Numbered from the stretch's first letter, positions 30,257-39,996 are shown. The stretch is 40,558 nucleotides of DNA from Elusimicrobiaceae bacterium (GCA_017475405.1 JAFVFN010000009.1:1-40558), one strand, 5' to 3'. Made by a program: numbers and translations. Notes: generated by a model from the sequence alone, not told the origin.

Positions 30257-31375
30257 TCAGACAGGATGCCCATTTAAAAAGACCTGCCTGAGCGTAAAGT
30301 TTGAATTAAGTAATACCATATTAGCCGGCGCACCGATTTGTAAACCGTTTGTAGGTAGGTTTACAACACGCGCTGCATTGATGCTTGTGCACAGTGCGGC
30401 CTCTTGAAGAGAATATCCTGCTTGGATGAAGGTCTTAAAAGCCTTTGGCATGGTGAGGGCAGATCCGGCAATCACTCCGTCGTGCTGACGCGTCCATATC
30501 TGATCATGCATGACAACTTCTTCATTGTTGGCATAGAAGGGACCCTGAAGTTGCTCCGTGGGCAGCAAGGCATCTGTTACCGCACAGATCTGCGTAACGG
30601 GTTTAACGCGTTTAAGCAGGTGTAGTAAAGCGGGGTGAACATGTTTTGCGTCTGCAATTACCTCACAGGAGATCGCGGGGTTGTCTAAAACAGCTCCCAA
30701 TACTCCGGGGGACCTGTGGTGCATGCCGCTCATGGCGTTGCCTAAGTGGGTAACGCGTTTGATACCGTTGTCAAAAGCAATTTGCATCTGTTCATAGGTC
30801 GCATTGGTATGACCGGCCTGTACGACTATTTGGTGTTCCAGACAAAACCGGATAATCGGATCGATGCCGGGTATTTCCGGCGCCAGAGTAACAATGGTAA
30901 TGTGACCCTGTGACGCATCGTATATTTTTTTAAACTCATCTAAATTGGCAGGGGCTATATCCTGCGGACGCATCACACCGGGTTTTTCCGGTGATATAAA
31001 AGGTCCTTCCAAGTGAAACCCTAGGATGCGTGCTCCCTGTTCATGTCCTAGGGCCGGCAGTAAAGCACGCAGTTGCGCGACTATGCGTTCAGGGGAAGCG
31101 CAATAAAGGGTCGGACAAAAGGCGGTCGTTCCCTGAAGAGCCAGTACACGGGACATATGAAGTAAGGACTCAGGGGTTCCCTGTTCCGGTCCGAAACCGC
31201 CCATCCCGTGTATATGTAAATCTATAAAGGCCGGGACTACTAAGGGCAGGTCTTTAGCCGGAGCAAGTTGGGGAGTAATTTGGGTAATTTTGTTGTTTTC
31301 CCAACACACAGCTACATTATGTTGCAGTCCGTCGGCGGTTATGATGTCAACAGGACCTAGGGTAGAAAGACTCAT
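30257..31375 (-). CDS. nagA: N-acetylglucosamine-6-phosphate deacetylase
   Basis: 372 aa; the start overlaps the nagB stop (TAATG) and GGAGG lies inside the end of nagB. Amidohydrolase-fold motifs are complete: FIDLHIHGMGGFG, GFHLEGPFISPEKPG (metal-binding Glu), QAGHTNATYEQMQ, VTHLGNAMSGMHHR and AVTDALLPTEQLQG. It removes the acetyl group from GlcNAc-6-phosphate to give glucosamine-6-phosphate, the substrate of NagB. With nagB it forms a two-gene catabolic operon in which the transporter or kinase is not linked. Sources could be host mucin sugars or recycled peptidoglycan. Confidence 0.95.
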   Translation of the reverse strand: MSLSTLGPVDIITADGLQHNVAVCWENNKITQITPQLAPAKDLPLVVPAFIDLHIHGMGGFGPEQGTPESLLHMSRVLALQGTTAFCPTLYCASPERIVAQLRALLPALGHEQGARILGFHLEGPFISPEKPGVMRPQDIAPANLDEFKKIYDASQGHITIVTLAPEIPGIDPIIRFCLEHQIVVQAGHTNATYEQMQIAFDNGIKRVTHLGNAMSGMHHRSPGVLGAVLDNPAISCEVIADAKHVHPALLHLLKRVKPVTQICAVTDALLPTEQLQGPFYANNEEVVMHDQIWTRQHDGVIAGSALTMPKAFKTFIQAGYSLQEAALCTSINAARVVNLPTNGLQIGAPANMVLLNSNFTLRQVFLNGHPV

Positions 31376-32196
31376 TAGAGATCCTCCAAATTAATACTCC
31401 ATTGTTCGGCATGCGGATCAGCCTGTTGGGCTTCATCCAGTCGGGTTTTGACCGTTCCACCAAGTAAAACACAGGCTTCTAAATCAGCAAGTAGTGTGGC
31501 ATGCGGATGTAATTTAAGAGCCGTAAGCGGCCAATCCAATGTGGGTTCATGCGTAATAAGATGAGATACGGCTGCCGCTTTTTTTACACCGCTGGCGATA
31601 AATAATAGTTCCTTTGCATCTAAAATCGTACCGATTCCGATGGTGATGGCCTGCGGCGGTACACGGGAAACATTGTTTTGAAAAAAACGAGCATTGGCCT
31701 CGCGGGTGCTAGCTGATAAATCAACTACATGCGTGCGGGAATTAAACGCAGTGCCCGGTTCGTTAAAAGCAATATGTCCGTTGCGCCCGATCCCTCCAAT
31801 TAAAAGTCGTATTCCGCCTACACGGGCGATAGATGATTCGTATCGGTTACACTCGGCTACCAAATCGGGTGCTTGTCCGTTTGGGATAAAAATATGGTCT
31901 GGGCGCATATGTACACCACTAAATAAGTTTTGATACATATAGCGGTGATAACTTTGCGGATGATCGGTCGGAAGGCCGATGTATTCATCCATATTAAATG
32001 TAATAACATGCTGAAAGCTGCGTAAACGCTCTTGCGCAAACGTACGTAAAATAGCGTACATATCCAGTACGGTGCTTCCGGTAGGAAGTCCCAGTACAAA
32101 CGGTTTATGTTCAGTCGGAGCAAAAGAGCGAATTGCATTTTTAATATAGGCTGCACTCCACAAGCCGACACTTAGTTTGGTTACAATCAGTCTCAT
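31375..32196 (-). CDS. nagB: Glucosamine-6-phosphate deaminase
   Basis: 273 aa. Motifs VLGLPTGSTVLDMY (phosphate binding), TFNMDEYIGLPTDHPQSY (catalytic Asp) and GGIGRNGHIAFNEPGTAF (His and Glu of the proton relay) are present; Asn replaces the Asp of the E. coli enzyme in the NGH segment, a variation I believe is common in other phyla. The enzyme converts glucosamine-6-phosphate to fructose-6-phosphate and ammonia. TATAAT (32208-32203) ends 6 nt before the ATG and no ribosome-binding site is visible, so the operon mRNA may start at the AUG. Confidence 0.95.
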   Translation of the reverse strand: MRLIVTKLSVGLWSAAYIKNAIRSFAPTEHKPFVLGLPTGSTVLDMYAILRTFAQERLRSFQHVITFNMDEYIGLPTDHPQSYHRYMYQNLFSGVHMRPDHIFIPNGQAPDLVAECNRYESSIARVGGIRLLIGGIGRNGHIAFNEPGTAFNSRTHVVDLSASTREANARFFQNNVSRVPPQAITIGIGTILDAKELLFIASGVKKAAAVSHLITHEPTLDWPLTALKLHPHATLLADLEACVLLGGTVKTRLDEAQQADPHAEQWSINLEDL

Positions 32197-32291
32197 ATCC
32201 GTATTATAGTATTTAAGCAGTGATTTGGCTATACCAACTTTGAGGATCGAAACTGAAATATATGTCGTGAACGAACGTTTACAAATAACAC

Positions 32292-32326
32292 TTGCATTGT
32301 TTTTTTTTGATATTCTTTCTTATAAA
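32292..32326 (+). promoter_or_regulatory. Promoter region of pilin gene 2
   Basis: TTGCAT (32292-32297), a T tract, TATTCT (32311-32316) and TATAAA (32321-32326). The T-tract, TGATATTCT and TATAAA blocks are the same as before pilin gene 1, although the distance to the TTG box is 3 nt shorter, so the conserved block rather than the TTG box may be what matters. Confidence 0.5.
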
Positions 32327-32345
32327 CTAAAAAAAGGAGAGGATT

Positions 32346-32879
32346 ATGCAGAAAAATACAAAAGCGTTTACACTCATAGAGCTCTTGGTAGTCGTGCTAA
32401 TTATAGGTATCCTAGCCGCGGTAGCTGTTCCGCAATATCAAGTAGCGGTCGCAAAAAGTCGTTTGTCAACGATTATTCCTGTAGTAAATAGTATGAAACA
32501 GGCTATAGACTTATATTATTTAGCCAACGGAACTTATCCGGAAGATACGGCTGAAGAAGTCGGGTTTGATATAATAGTTCCGGCTGGGTGTACTAAGGCG
32601 GGGAGTACGGCCATAAATGTATGTGAAAATGGTAATGTATACGATATTATGGATTATGATGTAGCCATTATTACAGGATTTAATTTGCAGTCCCATATAG
32701 GGTATGCGGCTTGGGCGAGTGTATCTCCATATCCTAATGTACGTTGGTGTCTTGCTTTGCAGACAGATAAAGTTTCTAACCAAGTATGTAAAAGTTTGGG
32801 AGGCGTAGAAATAGAAGATGAGGGATATACTCATGCTTTTACTTCTAGAGTAGGGAAAGCAACCGTCTATACATTATAA
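32346..32879 (+). CDS. Type IV pilin-like protein 2
   Basis: 177 aa, AAGGAGAGG before the ATG. The N-terminus KAFTLIELLVVVLIIGILAA is nearly identical to that of the other two pilins, again with Ala before the predicted cleavage site. The C-terminal domain differs (GFDIIVPAGCTKAGSTAINV, NVRWCLALQTDKVSNQVCKS) and has several Cys residues that could pair. It stands alone between nagB and a strong bidirectional terminator. Pseudopilin, minor pilin or DNA-uptake roles are all possible; no assembly gene is nearby. Confidence 0.9.
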   Translation: MQKNTKAFTLIELLVVVLIIGILAAVAVPQYQVAVAKSRLSTIIPVVNSMKQAIDLYYLANGTYPEDTAEEVGFDIIVPAGCTKAGSTAINVCENGNVYDIMDYDVAIITGFNLQSHIGYAAWASVSPYPNVRWCLALQTDKVSNQVCKSLGGVEIEDEGYTHAFTSRVGKATVYTL

Positions 32880-32892
32880 GTAGCAGATAATT

Positions 32893-32931
32893 AAATAGGA
32901 CTTTAATACATTGGGTATTAAAGTCCTATTT
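32893..32931. terminator. Bidirectional terminator between pilin 2 and the alpha-2-macroglobulin gene
   Basis: A perfect 17-bp stem with a 5-nt loop: AAATAGGACTTTAATAC and its complement, rich in A and T at the base on both sides, between convergent genes. Confidence 0.85.
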
Positions 32932-32952
32932 GAATATTCTAGAGATTTAATG

Positions 32953-35900
32953 TTATTTTGCTACACTTATTTTTTCTGCGGCGCTGTGTGCTCCGTATTC
33001 AGGGTTATACAGGCTTTGTACCTGGGTAGGTTTAGCGTGAAATTTTCCCGGTATGGTTGGCCTTAGTACATAGCTTACGTGCATTGTGCCAGCCGACAGC
33101 CGGTTGATAAAGTAATTCGTATCACTGTCGCGTACTTCCCGGTACATGGATACCGGATTCCACGTCCATGCGCTGGTCAGATCGGCACTTTCAAACCCGG
33201 CCGGTTTCGGATCGGTCAAGAGTACGTATTCAAAGGCACTATCTGTGGTCAGGGTAAGCTGCACTTCAATTTCATCGCCGACTTTGACTTCCTCCATGTT
33301 TTTGACAGGACGTAATTTTTTTATGCCGTCCTGCGTGAAGCGTACAAAATATTCACGTGATACATTGATGACCCCTTTGGGGGATGCTTTGGCCTGCGCG
33401 GTGGTGTAAACGACATTTAATGAAGCAAAGTCCGTCGTTTTGCCTTGTTTATTGATAACGGCACGATAGGAGTCCGGTGTAATTTGGGCGTCCTGCTTTA
33501 CCCATTTTAGATCCTTTGTCCAATCAAAGGGTTCAAACGTTTTTTGAGCTTGCGTATTGGCCCAGTTCACTCTGTATGAAGTCTCAGTCGTTAAGGCTCC
33601 TTTGGTTTTCATAACGTCTAAGAGGGCAAATATTGCTTGGGCGGAGGCCGTGGGGCTTTTCCAACTGTTTACCTGTCGGTTAAAAAGCAACCACTGTACC
33701 ATGGAGTTAATTGGCGAGGTATCCGGGCGTATTTCCAGAAGTGTTTTTAGGGTGGCAGTTTGGGTGGTTAAGGTATCCTGATACCACACCCAGCTTTGGG
33801 CTTCGGGAGCGAAATACGCACCAGTCAATGGATTGTATTTCATGCGGGACAATACCTTATCCAAATAGGCATTGGCTTTCACGTCATCGCCTAAACGGTG
33901 GTATACGGCGGCTGCATACGTTTGCCCAAGCGCCGTCATGAAGCGTGCCTGACTGTCTGCATAATCTGCCCACTTTTGGATATACGGTTTGGCCGCTGCC
34001 GTTTGGGCCCAGTGGGCCGGGAAGGCCGAGAGTGTATAAGCCGCGTAAAGCGCGTAAGAAACACTTCCCGCGGAACCTGCTTTATCGGCTTGCAGGGTAC
34101 GCTCAATTTGGGGCAGTACGTAAGCGATTGCTTTTTCGGCACTTTCTTGCGGGACGGAGGCGCCAAATCGTACGGCCTGAGCGAACGCTTCCAGGGTGCG
34201 TAGGGTCAAATATGTATCGTCCGGACCACCGGCAAACCAACTAAATGATCCGTTTACGTTTTGGAATTTTAATACATTTTGACGTTCCTGTTCCAACCGT
34301 TTGGTTACCATTTTATCATCAAACAGACTGATCAGATTAGACGCGCTTTGGCCCTGTGCGATTTGTAACCAGGGCGTTTGTTCTAACATCGTAAGTCGCA
34401 GCGGATCGGTCTGATCCCAGGGCGCGGTTACAGTGGAGCGCTTGGGCAGTTTTTGAACGGCTGTTTTGAGCTGTGGGTATGTGTTATAGAAAGTGTTCAC
34501 AATAGCCAACGGCACGTATCGATTTAACGAAGATACCAAATCTTTGTAAGGAGAACTTAATACGTTTGGAAGGGTATTAAGTACCGATAAGGCCAGGCCG
34601 GGATGTATGGACAGTGCAGCGATTTCTGCTTGTGCGTCACTTAACTTGTTTAGTTCCGTCAGGGTAAGCGTGTTATTGCCTTCTGTTAACATTGTATGGG
34701 CAGATGCCAGCAAACGAGATCGTGCAGCAAAAATGGGCAGCGATTGCTGTTCGCCGTCAGTATCGGTTCCTTTGCGTCCTACGGCGGTAATCTCATATAA
34801 CCCAGGTGTGGCCGGTATGGTTACGTCCCATTGGATGTGCGCCGTGGAGTTGGCGGGTACGGTTACATTTTTGGTACGCGCACCGATACCAAAGGCGGTT
34901 AATTGATCTATTTTGTCTTGTTTGACAGACAATGTCACAGGAACGGTAATTTTTTGGTTCGTAGCATTGGTTACGGAGGCTTGGATGATCCCCTTATCTC
35001 CTTCGCGATAGAACCGGGGCAGGTGCAGGCGAACCATGAAGTCTTTTCGGGTAATGGTACTTAGCGCAAAGCTGCCCAGTTGTACGTTTTTGGTAAGTGC
35101 ATATCCCAGGATATTCCAGGTAGTTACACTTTGAGGTAAAGTAAAACGAATGAGTCCCTGTCCGCCACTCAGCGGCACCTGCGAGTTAAAATAGGCGGTT
35201 TCGGAAAAATCCGTACGGATTGTTTGGGTAGATGTGCTCTCTTTTACCGTGTTAATGGTCATGCTATCGGTGCCTGTGTCCATCGTATATTCCAGATCTT
35301 CTTCAAGGGCAAGAGCGTTGGCACCTGCCGATTTAAAGACTCTGCCCCCGAAAAAATCTTTTACAGCTCCGTCGGTGCCGGGAGCTGCTGCAGCCAACAT
35401 ACTGCGTGTAGCGCCTCTAAACGCAGCGTAGGACAGGGACTGCATGACTAAATTTAAGGAAGGTAATTGCGGAGGTTGGAGGTGAGCTTGCGCGGTTTTC
35501 CCGGTAAAGGCCGTGGTGGCAAATGCCGACAAACGACTGTTGGACAACCCTGGGAAAGAATCGTTTTGTGTAAATAGCGTATTCAAAGCAAAGGGGTTTT
35601 CTTTTTTTGCATAATAGTCCAGTGATTTATCATATACTGTGACACTGGCCTGGGCATTGACCGGTGCGCCTGTGGAGTTTTTTGCCGTGAGTTTCCAAGA
35701 TACGGCCTGTCCGGGTTTAACGGTCTGGGGTACTTCCACGTGAACAGTGAGTCCCTGGTTGTCAAACGGCACTGTCAGGGTAGTATGACCCTGGTAAAAT
35801 TGATAGCCGCTGGCTCCGAACCAAGCCAAAGAAATCCCCGAACGGTTTTCTTGGGTGACGGGATATTCATAGATACTGACTCCGCCGGGAAGCAGTTCGC

Positions 35901-38883
35901 TGGCCGTTAAAAACTCACCTTGGTGGTATACTTCTACCCGTTTGGAAGTTGCCAATGTGCTGGCTCCCAATAAAATACGGGCGGTTTCGCCGGGATAATA
36001 GGTGGTATGCTGCGGCAATGTCATGGAAGGCAGTTTGAGTTTGGACTGCTTGTCTGCTACAAGGAACAAGATCTGTTGATCTTCGGCATCTTGTGCTTTG
36101 AGGGTAAGTCGGTATATCCCTTCTTCGGTAGCAGGCAGCTCCAGTGCCTGGGCGTCCGGGGTTTTGAAAGTCAGGGTTTGACTAAGCAGTACGGTGCTTT
36201 CCTTGGCATCTTGGTACCAGGACTGCAAAGAGGCTGTTTCGGCCTGAGTGTTGGGCGTATCCTGCAGCCGGGTAATACGTGCGGTAACGGCACCGGTAAT
36301 AGCCTGTCCATCTGCGTTGGTCAGCGTGATATCGGCCAATTTGGTAGCCTGTTTTGCATCGTAAAACCCCTGTGCCATATCTACCTTAAATAAACGCGGA
36401 TAGGTGCTGATGTTATAAGTTTTGGATGTTTCAATCGCGCGGCCTGTTTCATCATACACTTCGGCATGCACGGTATACTGAGAAGAAGTTTCGTTTTTAC
36501 GTTTGATTTCGGGGGTAAAGATGATGGTAAACATGCCGGCAGCGTCGGTTTTTGTTTCGCCCTGAGCTACTTGTTCAGGAACCGCAAAGTCCTGGCTGCG
36601 CCACCAGTAAAATGGCGGGATGTATTCCCGGCGAGTTACCGTATATTTAACCGTAGCGTCTTGCAGAGGCAGTCCCGTATAGTAATTGGCTTTCCCTTTG
36701 ACAGTACCCGCCTGATTGTAAGTCAGTTGCGTTGTCGGGTCTTGCAGGGTGATCTCATACTCAGGTCGTTTGTATTCTTCTACCTCAAAGGAGTGATAGG
36801 TTCGGTAGGTCGTGGTGTTAATAGTACTGGTCACGTCCACGGAAAAATACCCTAGCATCGCGTCTTTTTCATCGGGGAGTGTAAACTGGGTTTGGGCTGT
36901 ACCAAACGCATTTAACGTGGCCGTGGCCTGAAAAATTTGTTTACCGGAAGCATTTCGTACTTTAATTTGTACATTTTTTTCGGGCAGTACATTAAGACCT
37001 CGCGGCGTTTTTTCAAAAGCCTGTACTGATAAAAATACTTTTTGACCGGGACGGTAAACAGCGCGGTCTGTCTGTGCAAATAATCGTACGGGTTCACTGG
37101 TATAGAAATGGAAATACGTGGCATGGGGGGAGAAAGTAGCATTTTCGTCTTTATTAGCCCAGGCTTGCACAAAGTGGGAATTATTGGCACGCGCAGCCAC
37201 TTCAATAGCACGTTTTAAATGCGCAGAACCGTTGGAGCCAGTACTTAATTGTTCGCGGGTACCTTTCCAAGCGGTAATAATGTCTAATTGCGTCTCGGGC
37301 ATGGGTTGTCCGGTTTGTAGGTTAACGGTATAGAAGTGAAATACCTCCGGGTGATATGTATGGGGTTTTGTACTCAGTGTCCACGTGTAGTTATCCGGAT
37401 TATCGTTAATACCCGCCGTAACAAATAAGGCTAAATCCGTAATATTAATGACAATACCTGTTACCGGAGTTTGCGCCGTATCGAAAGCATTTTGATAGTC
37501 TGCTAGGACTACGTAAAATCCCTTTTCCAGAGACGGCAGAGTAAGTATCCCCTGATTTTCAAAGTACGTCTTGGGGTAATCCATGGATACCTGAGCGGTT
37601 TGATAAGGTTTGCCCGAGCTTAATAAAGAAGTAATATCTTGCGTGTTTAATTGTGTTAAATTATTCCAGGAGTTGAGCGCGCGGCCTTGGTGATGGGTGC
37701 GGTAAAAGGTTTCCAGTTCGGCCTTGGTAACGGAATAAATACGTGCGTATACCGTGGGTACATTGCGGGCTGTGATTTCCAGTTGGGGCTTAGACGGCTG
37801 CAGGGCGGCCGGCAGGGAAGCGAACGAGAGTTCGGGTTTGGTAATTTGTTCCAGGAGGTTTTGGCATTGTTGGGTATAATAAGACTCAGCCAGCGATTTG
37901 ACGGCGTAGTTACAGATGTTCAGCGCCTCTGCACGATCGTCATGTGAAAACAGCACCTGCGCTGTTTTATAGGCCGCGTAAGATTTGCCGTAATCAGATG
38001 AGGGCGAGGCTAAGTAGCCTTTTAATTTATTCCATAACCCGGTTGCTTTGCGGTAACCGCTTAGAACGTTGAGTTGGTTCACAGCACTGTTTAGTGCTTT
38101 TTTGTCATCGGATATTTCAAAAAAATCGTTGCGGTCAAAGGGTAACAAGATAAAATCAGTTTGCCAAAAAATACGCGCATTTTGGCGTCCGGTGCCCTCT
38201 AACAAATAAGCCGTTTGCAACACGGAGGCCAATTTATCGGCACGATTTTTTCGGGGAGTAAACGGATGTGCGTAACCGTCTAAATACTTGCGAGGAGCAT
38301 TTTCCGGGAGCGTTTGTTCGGTATTACCTAACCACTGGGTCCATTGTTGGGTCACAAAATCAAACAGGGTGGGGATGCGACGGGTATCAGTATCTTTGAG
38401 GGTTAAAAGGAAGGTTTCCTGTTCAATGGGGGCGTTAATGAGTTGGCTGCGCAGGGTCCACAGCGTTTCGTAGTCCTGTTGCATTTGACTATTCCATTGA
38501 TCATGTGTCCATTGGGCTAAATCAGTGTTGTTTTCAATTTGACGGGTTTGATTGATTCGACGGTACCGGTTGGCAACTTGGTTGGCCAGCTGGATACGGT
38601 AGAGCAAGAACCGGGCTTTCCAAAGCGTATTATCCGGCAGGTTGTACCCGAACATGGTTTTGGCTGCATTGAGGTACTCACCCTGGCTGTATTCGCAGGC
38701 GGCCAGGCGCAGCTGGATCTGATAGAGTTGGGCCCCAATAGCAGTGGGTAGCATCTGTTCATATTCTTTTTTGGCGGATGCAAAATCACCGGCATTGTAG
38801 AGTTTTTCGGCTTGCGTAAACCCTTGAGCCTGCAAACAAACAGCAGCTAGAATGGCGTAACAGCTAAGTAGGTATTTTTTCAT
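32953..38883 (-). CDS. Bacterial alpha-2-macroglobulin family protein without thioester motif
   Basis: 1976 aa from the ATG at 38883 (MKKYLLSCYAILAAVCLQAQ), which starts with a signal peptide; the frame remains open 35 codons upstream but without start signals. There is no good lipobox. Residues about 25-90 look TPR-like (AEKLYNAGDFASAKKEYEQM). Next come macroglobulin domains, including the MG2 mark VYRPGQKVFLSVQAF and VNISREYFVRF near the end. At the place where family members carry YGCxEQ the sequence reads LSSPYKDLVSSLNRYVPLAI, so the Cys and Gln of the thioester are missing. The C-terminal alpha-alpha barrel is present (NVNGSFSWFAGGPDDTYLTL). The family traps proteases in the periplasm; the usual partner pbpC is not adjacent. 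Without the thioester, trapping would be non-covalent. Confidence 0.92.
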   Translation of the reverse strand: MKKYLLSCYAILAAVCLQAQGFTQAEKLYNAGDFASAKKEYEQMLPTAIGAQLYQIQLRLAACEYSQGEYLNAAKTMFGYNLPDNTLWKARFLLYRIQLANQVANRYRRINQTRQIENNTDLAQWTHDQWNSQMQQDYETLWTLRSQLINAPIEQETFLLTLKDTDTRRIPTLFDFVTQQWTQWLGNTEQTLPENAPRKYLDGYAHPFTPRKNRADKLASVLQTAYLLEGTGRQNARIFWQTDFILLPFDRNDFFEISDDKKALNSAVNQLNVLSGYRKATGLWNKLKGYLASPSSDYGKSYAAYKTAQVLFSHDDRAEALNICNYAVKSLAESYYTQQCQNLLEQITKPELSFASLPAALQPSKPQLEITARNVPTVYARIYSVTKAELETFYRTHHQGRALNSWNNLTQLNTQDITSLLSSGKPYQTAQVSMDYPKTYFENQGILTLPSLEKGFYVVLADYQNAFDTAQTPVTGIVINITDLALFVTAGINDNPDNYTWTLSTKPHTYHPEVFHFYTVNLQTGQPMPETQLDIITAWKGTREQLSTGSNGSAHLKRAIEVAARANNSHFVQAWANKDENATFSPHATYFHFYTSEPVRLFAQTDRAVYRPGQKVFLSVQAFEKTPRGLNVLPEKNVQIKVRNASGKQIFQATATLNAFGTAQTQFTLPDEKDAMLGYFSVDVTSTINTTTYRTYHSFEVEEYKRPEYEITLQDPTTQLTYNQAGTVKGKANYYTGLPLQDATVKYTVTRREYIPPFYWWRSQDFAVPEQVAQGETKTDAAGMFTIIFTPEIKRKNETSSQYTVHAEVYDETGRAIETSKTYNISTYPRLFKVDMAQGFYDAKQATKLADITLTNADGQAITGAVTARITRLQDTPNTQAETASLQSWYQDAKESTVLLSQTLTFKTPDAQALELPATEEGIYRLTLKAQDAEDQQILFLVADKQSKLKLPSMTLPQHTTYYPGETARILLGASTLATSKRVEVYHQGEFLTASELLPGGVSIYEYPVTQENRSGISLAWFGASGYQFYQGHTTLTVPFDNQGLTVHVEVPQTVKPGQAVSWKLTAKNSTGAPVNAQASVTVYDKSLDYYAKKENPFALNTLFTQNDSFPGLSNSRLSAFATTAFTGKTAQAHLQPPQLPSLNLVMQSLSYAAFRGATRSMLAAAAPGTDGAVKDFFGGRVFKSAGANALALEEDLEYTMDTGTDSMTINTVKESTSTQTIRTDFSETAYFNSQVPLSGGQGLIRFTLPQSVTTWNILGYALTKNVQLGSFALSTITRKDFMVRLHLPRFYREGDKGIIQASVTNATNQKITVPVTLSVKQDKIDQLTAFGIGARTKNVTVPANSTAHIQWDVTIPATPGLYEITAVGRKGTDTDGEQQSLPIFAARSRLLASAHTMLTEGNNTLTLTELNKLSDAQAEIAALSIHPGLALSVLNTLPNVLSSPYKDLVSSLNRYVPLAIVNTFYNTYPQLKTAVQKLPKRSTVTAPWDQTDPLRLTMLEQTPWLQIAQGQSASNLISLFDDKMVTKRLEQERQNVLKFQNVNGSFSWFAGGPDDTYLTLRTLEAFAQAVRFGASVPQESAEKAIAYVLPQIERTLQADKAGSAGSVSYALYAAYTLSAFPAHWAQTAAAKPYIQKWADYADSQARFMTALGQTYAAAVYHRLGDDVKANAYLDKVLSRMKYNPLTGAYFAPEAQSWVWYQDTLTTQTATLKTLLEIRPDTSPINSMVQWLLFNRQVNSWKSPTASAQAIFALLDVMKTKGALTTETSYRVNWANTQAQKTFEPFDWTKDLKWVKQDAQITPDSYRAVINKQGKTTDFASLNVVYTTAQAKASPKGVINVSREYFVRFTQDGIKKLRPVKNMEEVKVGDEIEVQLTLTTDSAFEYVLLTDPKPAGFESADLTSAWTWNPVSMYREVRDSDTNYFINRLSAGTMHVSYVLRPTIPGKFHAKPTQVQSLYNPEYGAHSAAEKISVAK

Positions 38884-38945
38884 AATCGTCCCCGGTAAGT
38901 ATCTTCTTATATTATAAAAAATATAGGAGGTTTTATTAAAGACAA

Positions 38946-38975
38946 ACTCCCCTTTTGCCTTGGCAAAGGGGGAGT
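38946..38975 (-). terminator. Terminator of the PAP2 gene
   Basis: ACTCCCCTTTTGCC and GGCAAAGGGGGAGT pair over 14 bp with one wobble; on the minus strand the stem is followed by TTTGTCTTT. It separates the PAP2 gene from the alpha-2-macroglobulin gene downstream. A TATAAT (minus strand, within 38910-38925) after it may serve as the -10 box of the latter. Confidence 0.7.
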
Positions 38976-38993
38976 CATCACAAATCAATGATA

Positions 38994-39944
38994 CTAATAC
39001 TTTCGTGGCTTATATATAAGTTTAATAAACCAGGGGTATAGGGCAATCACATAAAACACCAAAATAACAGCAAAGGCCATTCTTCCCCAATGCGGTCCCA
39101 GCTGGTGTATAAGCGGGTGGCGCAGGTAGTTCATGAGCAGATACGCAGGGACCATACCGATAAGAGCCCAAACAATCCCTTTGAAATTAAAGCCTGTTTC
39201 GGTAAACCGGATCCAGCGTTTTTCAACGTAACGGGCCGCGCAAAAGGCCAGCCAAACGCCAATATCTTGATAGGCATCACGCGTCATGCGGAGCGGGTCT
39301 ACAAGCAGTTTTCCGTCCACATAATCTAAAGGATAAGGTTTGAAATTGATATACAACAGGGCCACAATCCCCACGATAAATCCGATGAGTAAAAAACGGT
39401 TTTCTTTTTCGGGGTGAGCCGCTAAATACTTAAAAGCCTTGGCCATGACCCATAAGGTAAGTACCCCCAAACATAGTCCTACTCCTACATCTTGTGGGGT
39501 ATGTACGCCCAAATAGTTGCGGGAAAATCCCGTAATTAATAGTGCAATAATACATAAAATACTTAACCATTTGGTAGCTTTTTGGTCCCAAAAGCCGACG
39601 GCAAGTCCTCCGTAAAGCGGGGTCGCCGAAGTGGTATGTCCGCTGGGAAACGAATAACCGCCGGCTGTCGCAATGGCGTCTCCGGCTGGTATAATACGCG
39701 GATCACGAATCCAGGGACGATACACGCACATCGTTAGTTTGAGAACGGCATTCACGGCCACACATAGAAAAAAAGAGGCCAGTGTATAAAGACCTTTGCG
39801 TTTACTGACGCACCAGTAAATAAATACCGGGATAAACATGAGATACGTAATTGAAAATAACGACATTGCTTCCATAAATGGCGTCCAGGCATCGTGGATG
39901 CTGTTGCGGAAGGCTTGCAAGAATAACAAGTAACTGATATCCAT
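38994..39944 (-). CDS. PAP2-superfamily membrane phosphatase
   Basis: 316 aa, AGGAGGAA before the ATG. The three PAP2 motifs are present: KLTMCVYRPW (about 69-78), GYSFPSGHTTSATP (about 96-109) and GFSRNYLGVHTPQDVGVG (about 138-155), with the catalytic His residues and Arg. At least eight hydrophobic segments span the sequence, and it is longer than single-domain PAP2 enzymes through a C-terminal membrane part (VWALIGMVPAYLLM, MAFAVILVFYVIALYPW). The family removes phosphate from lipid phosphates such as undecaprenyl pyrophosphate or phosphatidate at the periplasmic face. The substrate here is not known. Confidence 0.92.
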   Translation of the reverse strand: MDISYLLFLQAFRNSIHDAWTPFMEAMSLFSITYLMFIPVFIYWCVSKRKGLYTLASFFLCVAVNAVLKLTMCVYRPWIRDPRIIPAGDAIATAGGYSFPSGHTTSATPLYGGLAVGFWDQKATKWLSILCIIALLITGFSRNYLGVHTPQDVGVGLCLGVLTLWVMAKAFKYLAAHPEKENRFLLIGFIVGIVALLYINFKPYPLDYVDGKLLVDPLRMTRDAYQDIGVWLAFCAARYVEKRWIRFTETGFNFKGIVWALIGMVPAYLLMNYLRHPLIHQLGPHWGRMAFAVILVFYVIALYPWFIKLIYKPRKY

Positions 39945-39996
39945 GAGGTTCCTCCTGAAAAGATACTTTTATTTTAACAAATCCGTAAGTAGTTAT

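Noticed and set aside
38884..38988. 35-codon N-terminal extension of the alpha-2-macroglobulin frame
   Set aside because: It crosses the PAP2 terminator hairpin and would bury the signal peptide; the ATG at 38883 is preferred.
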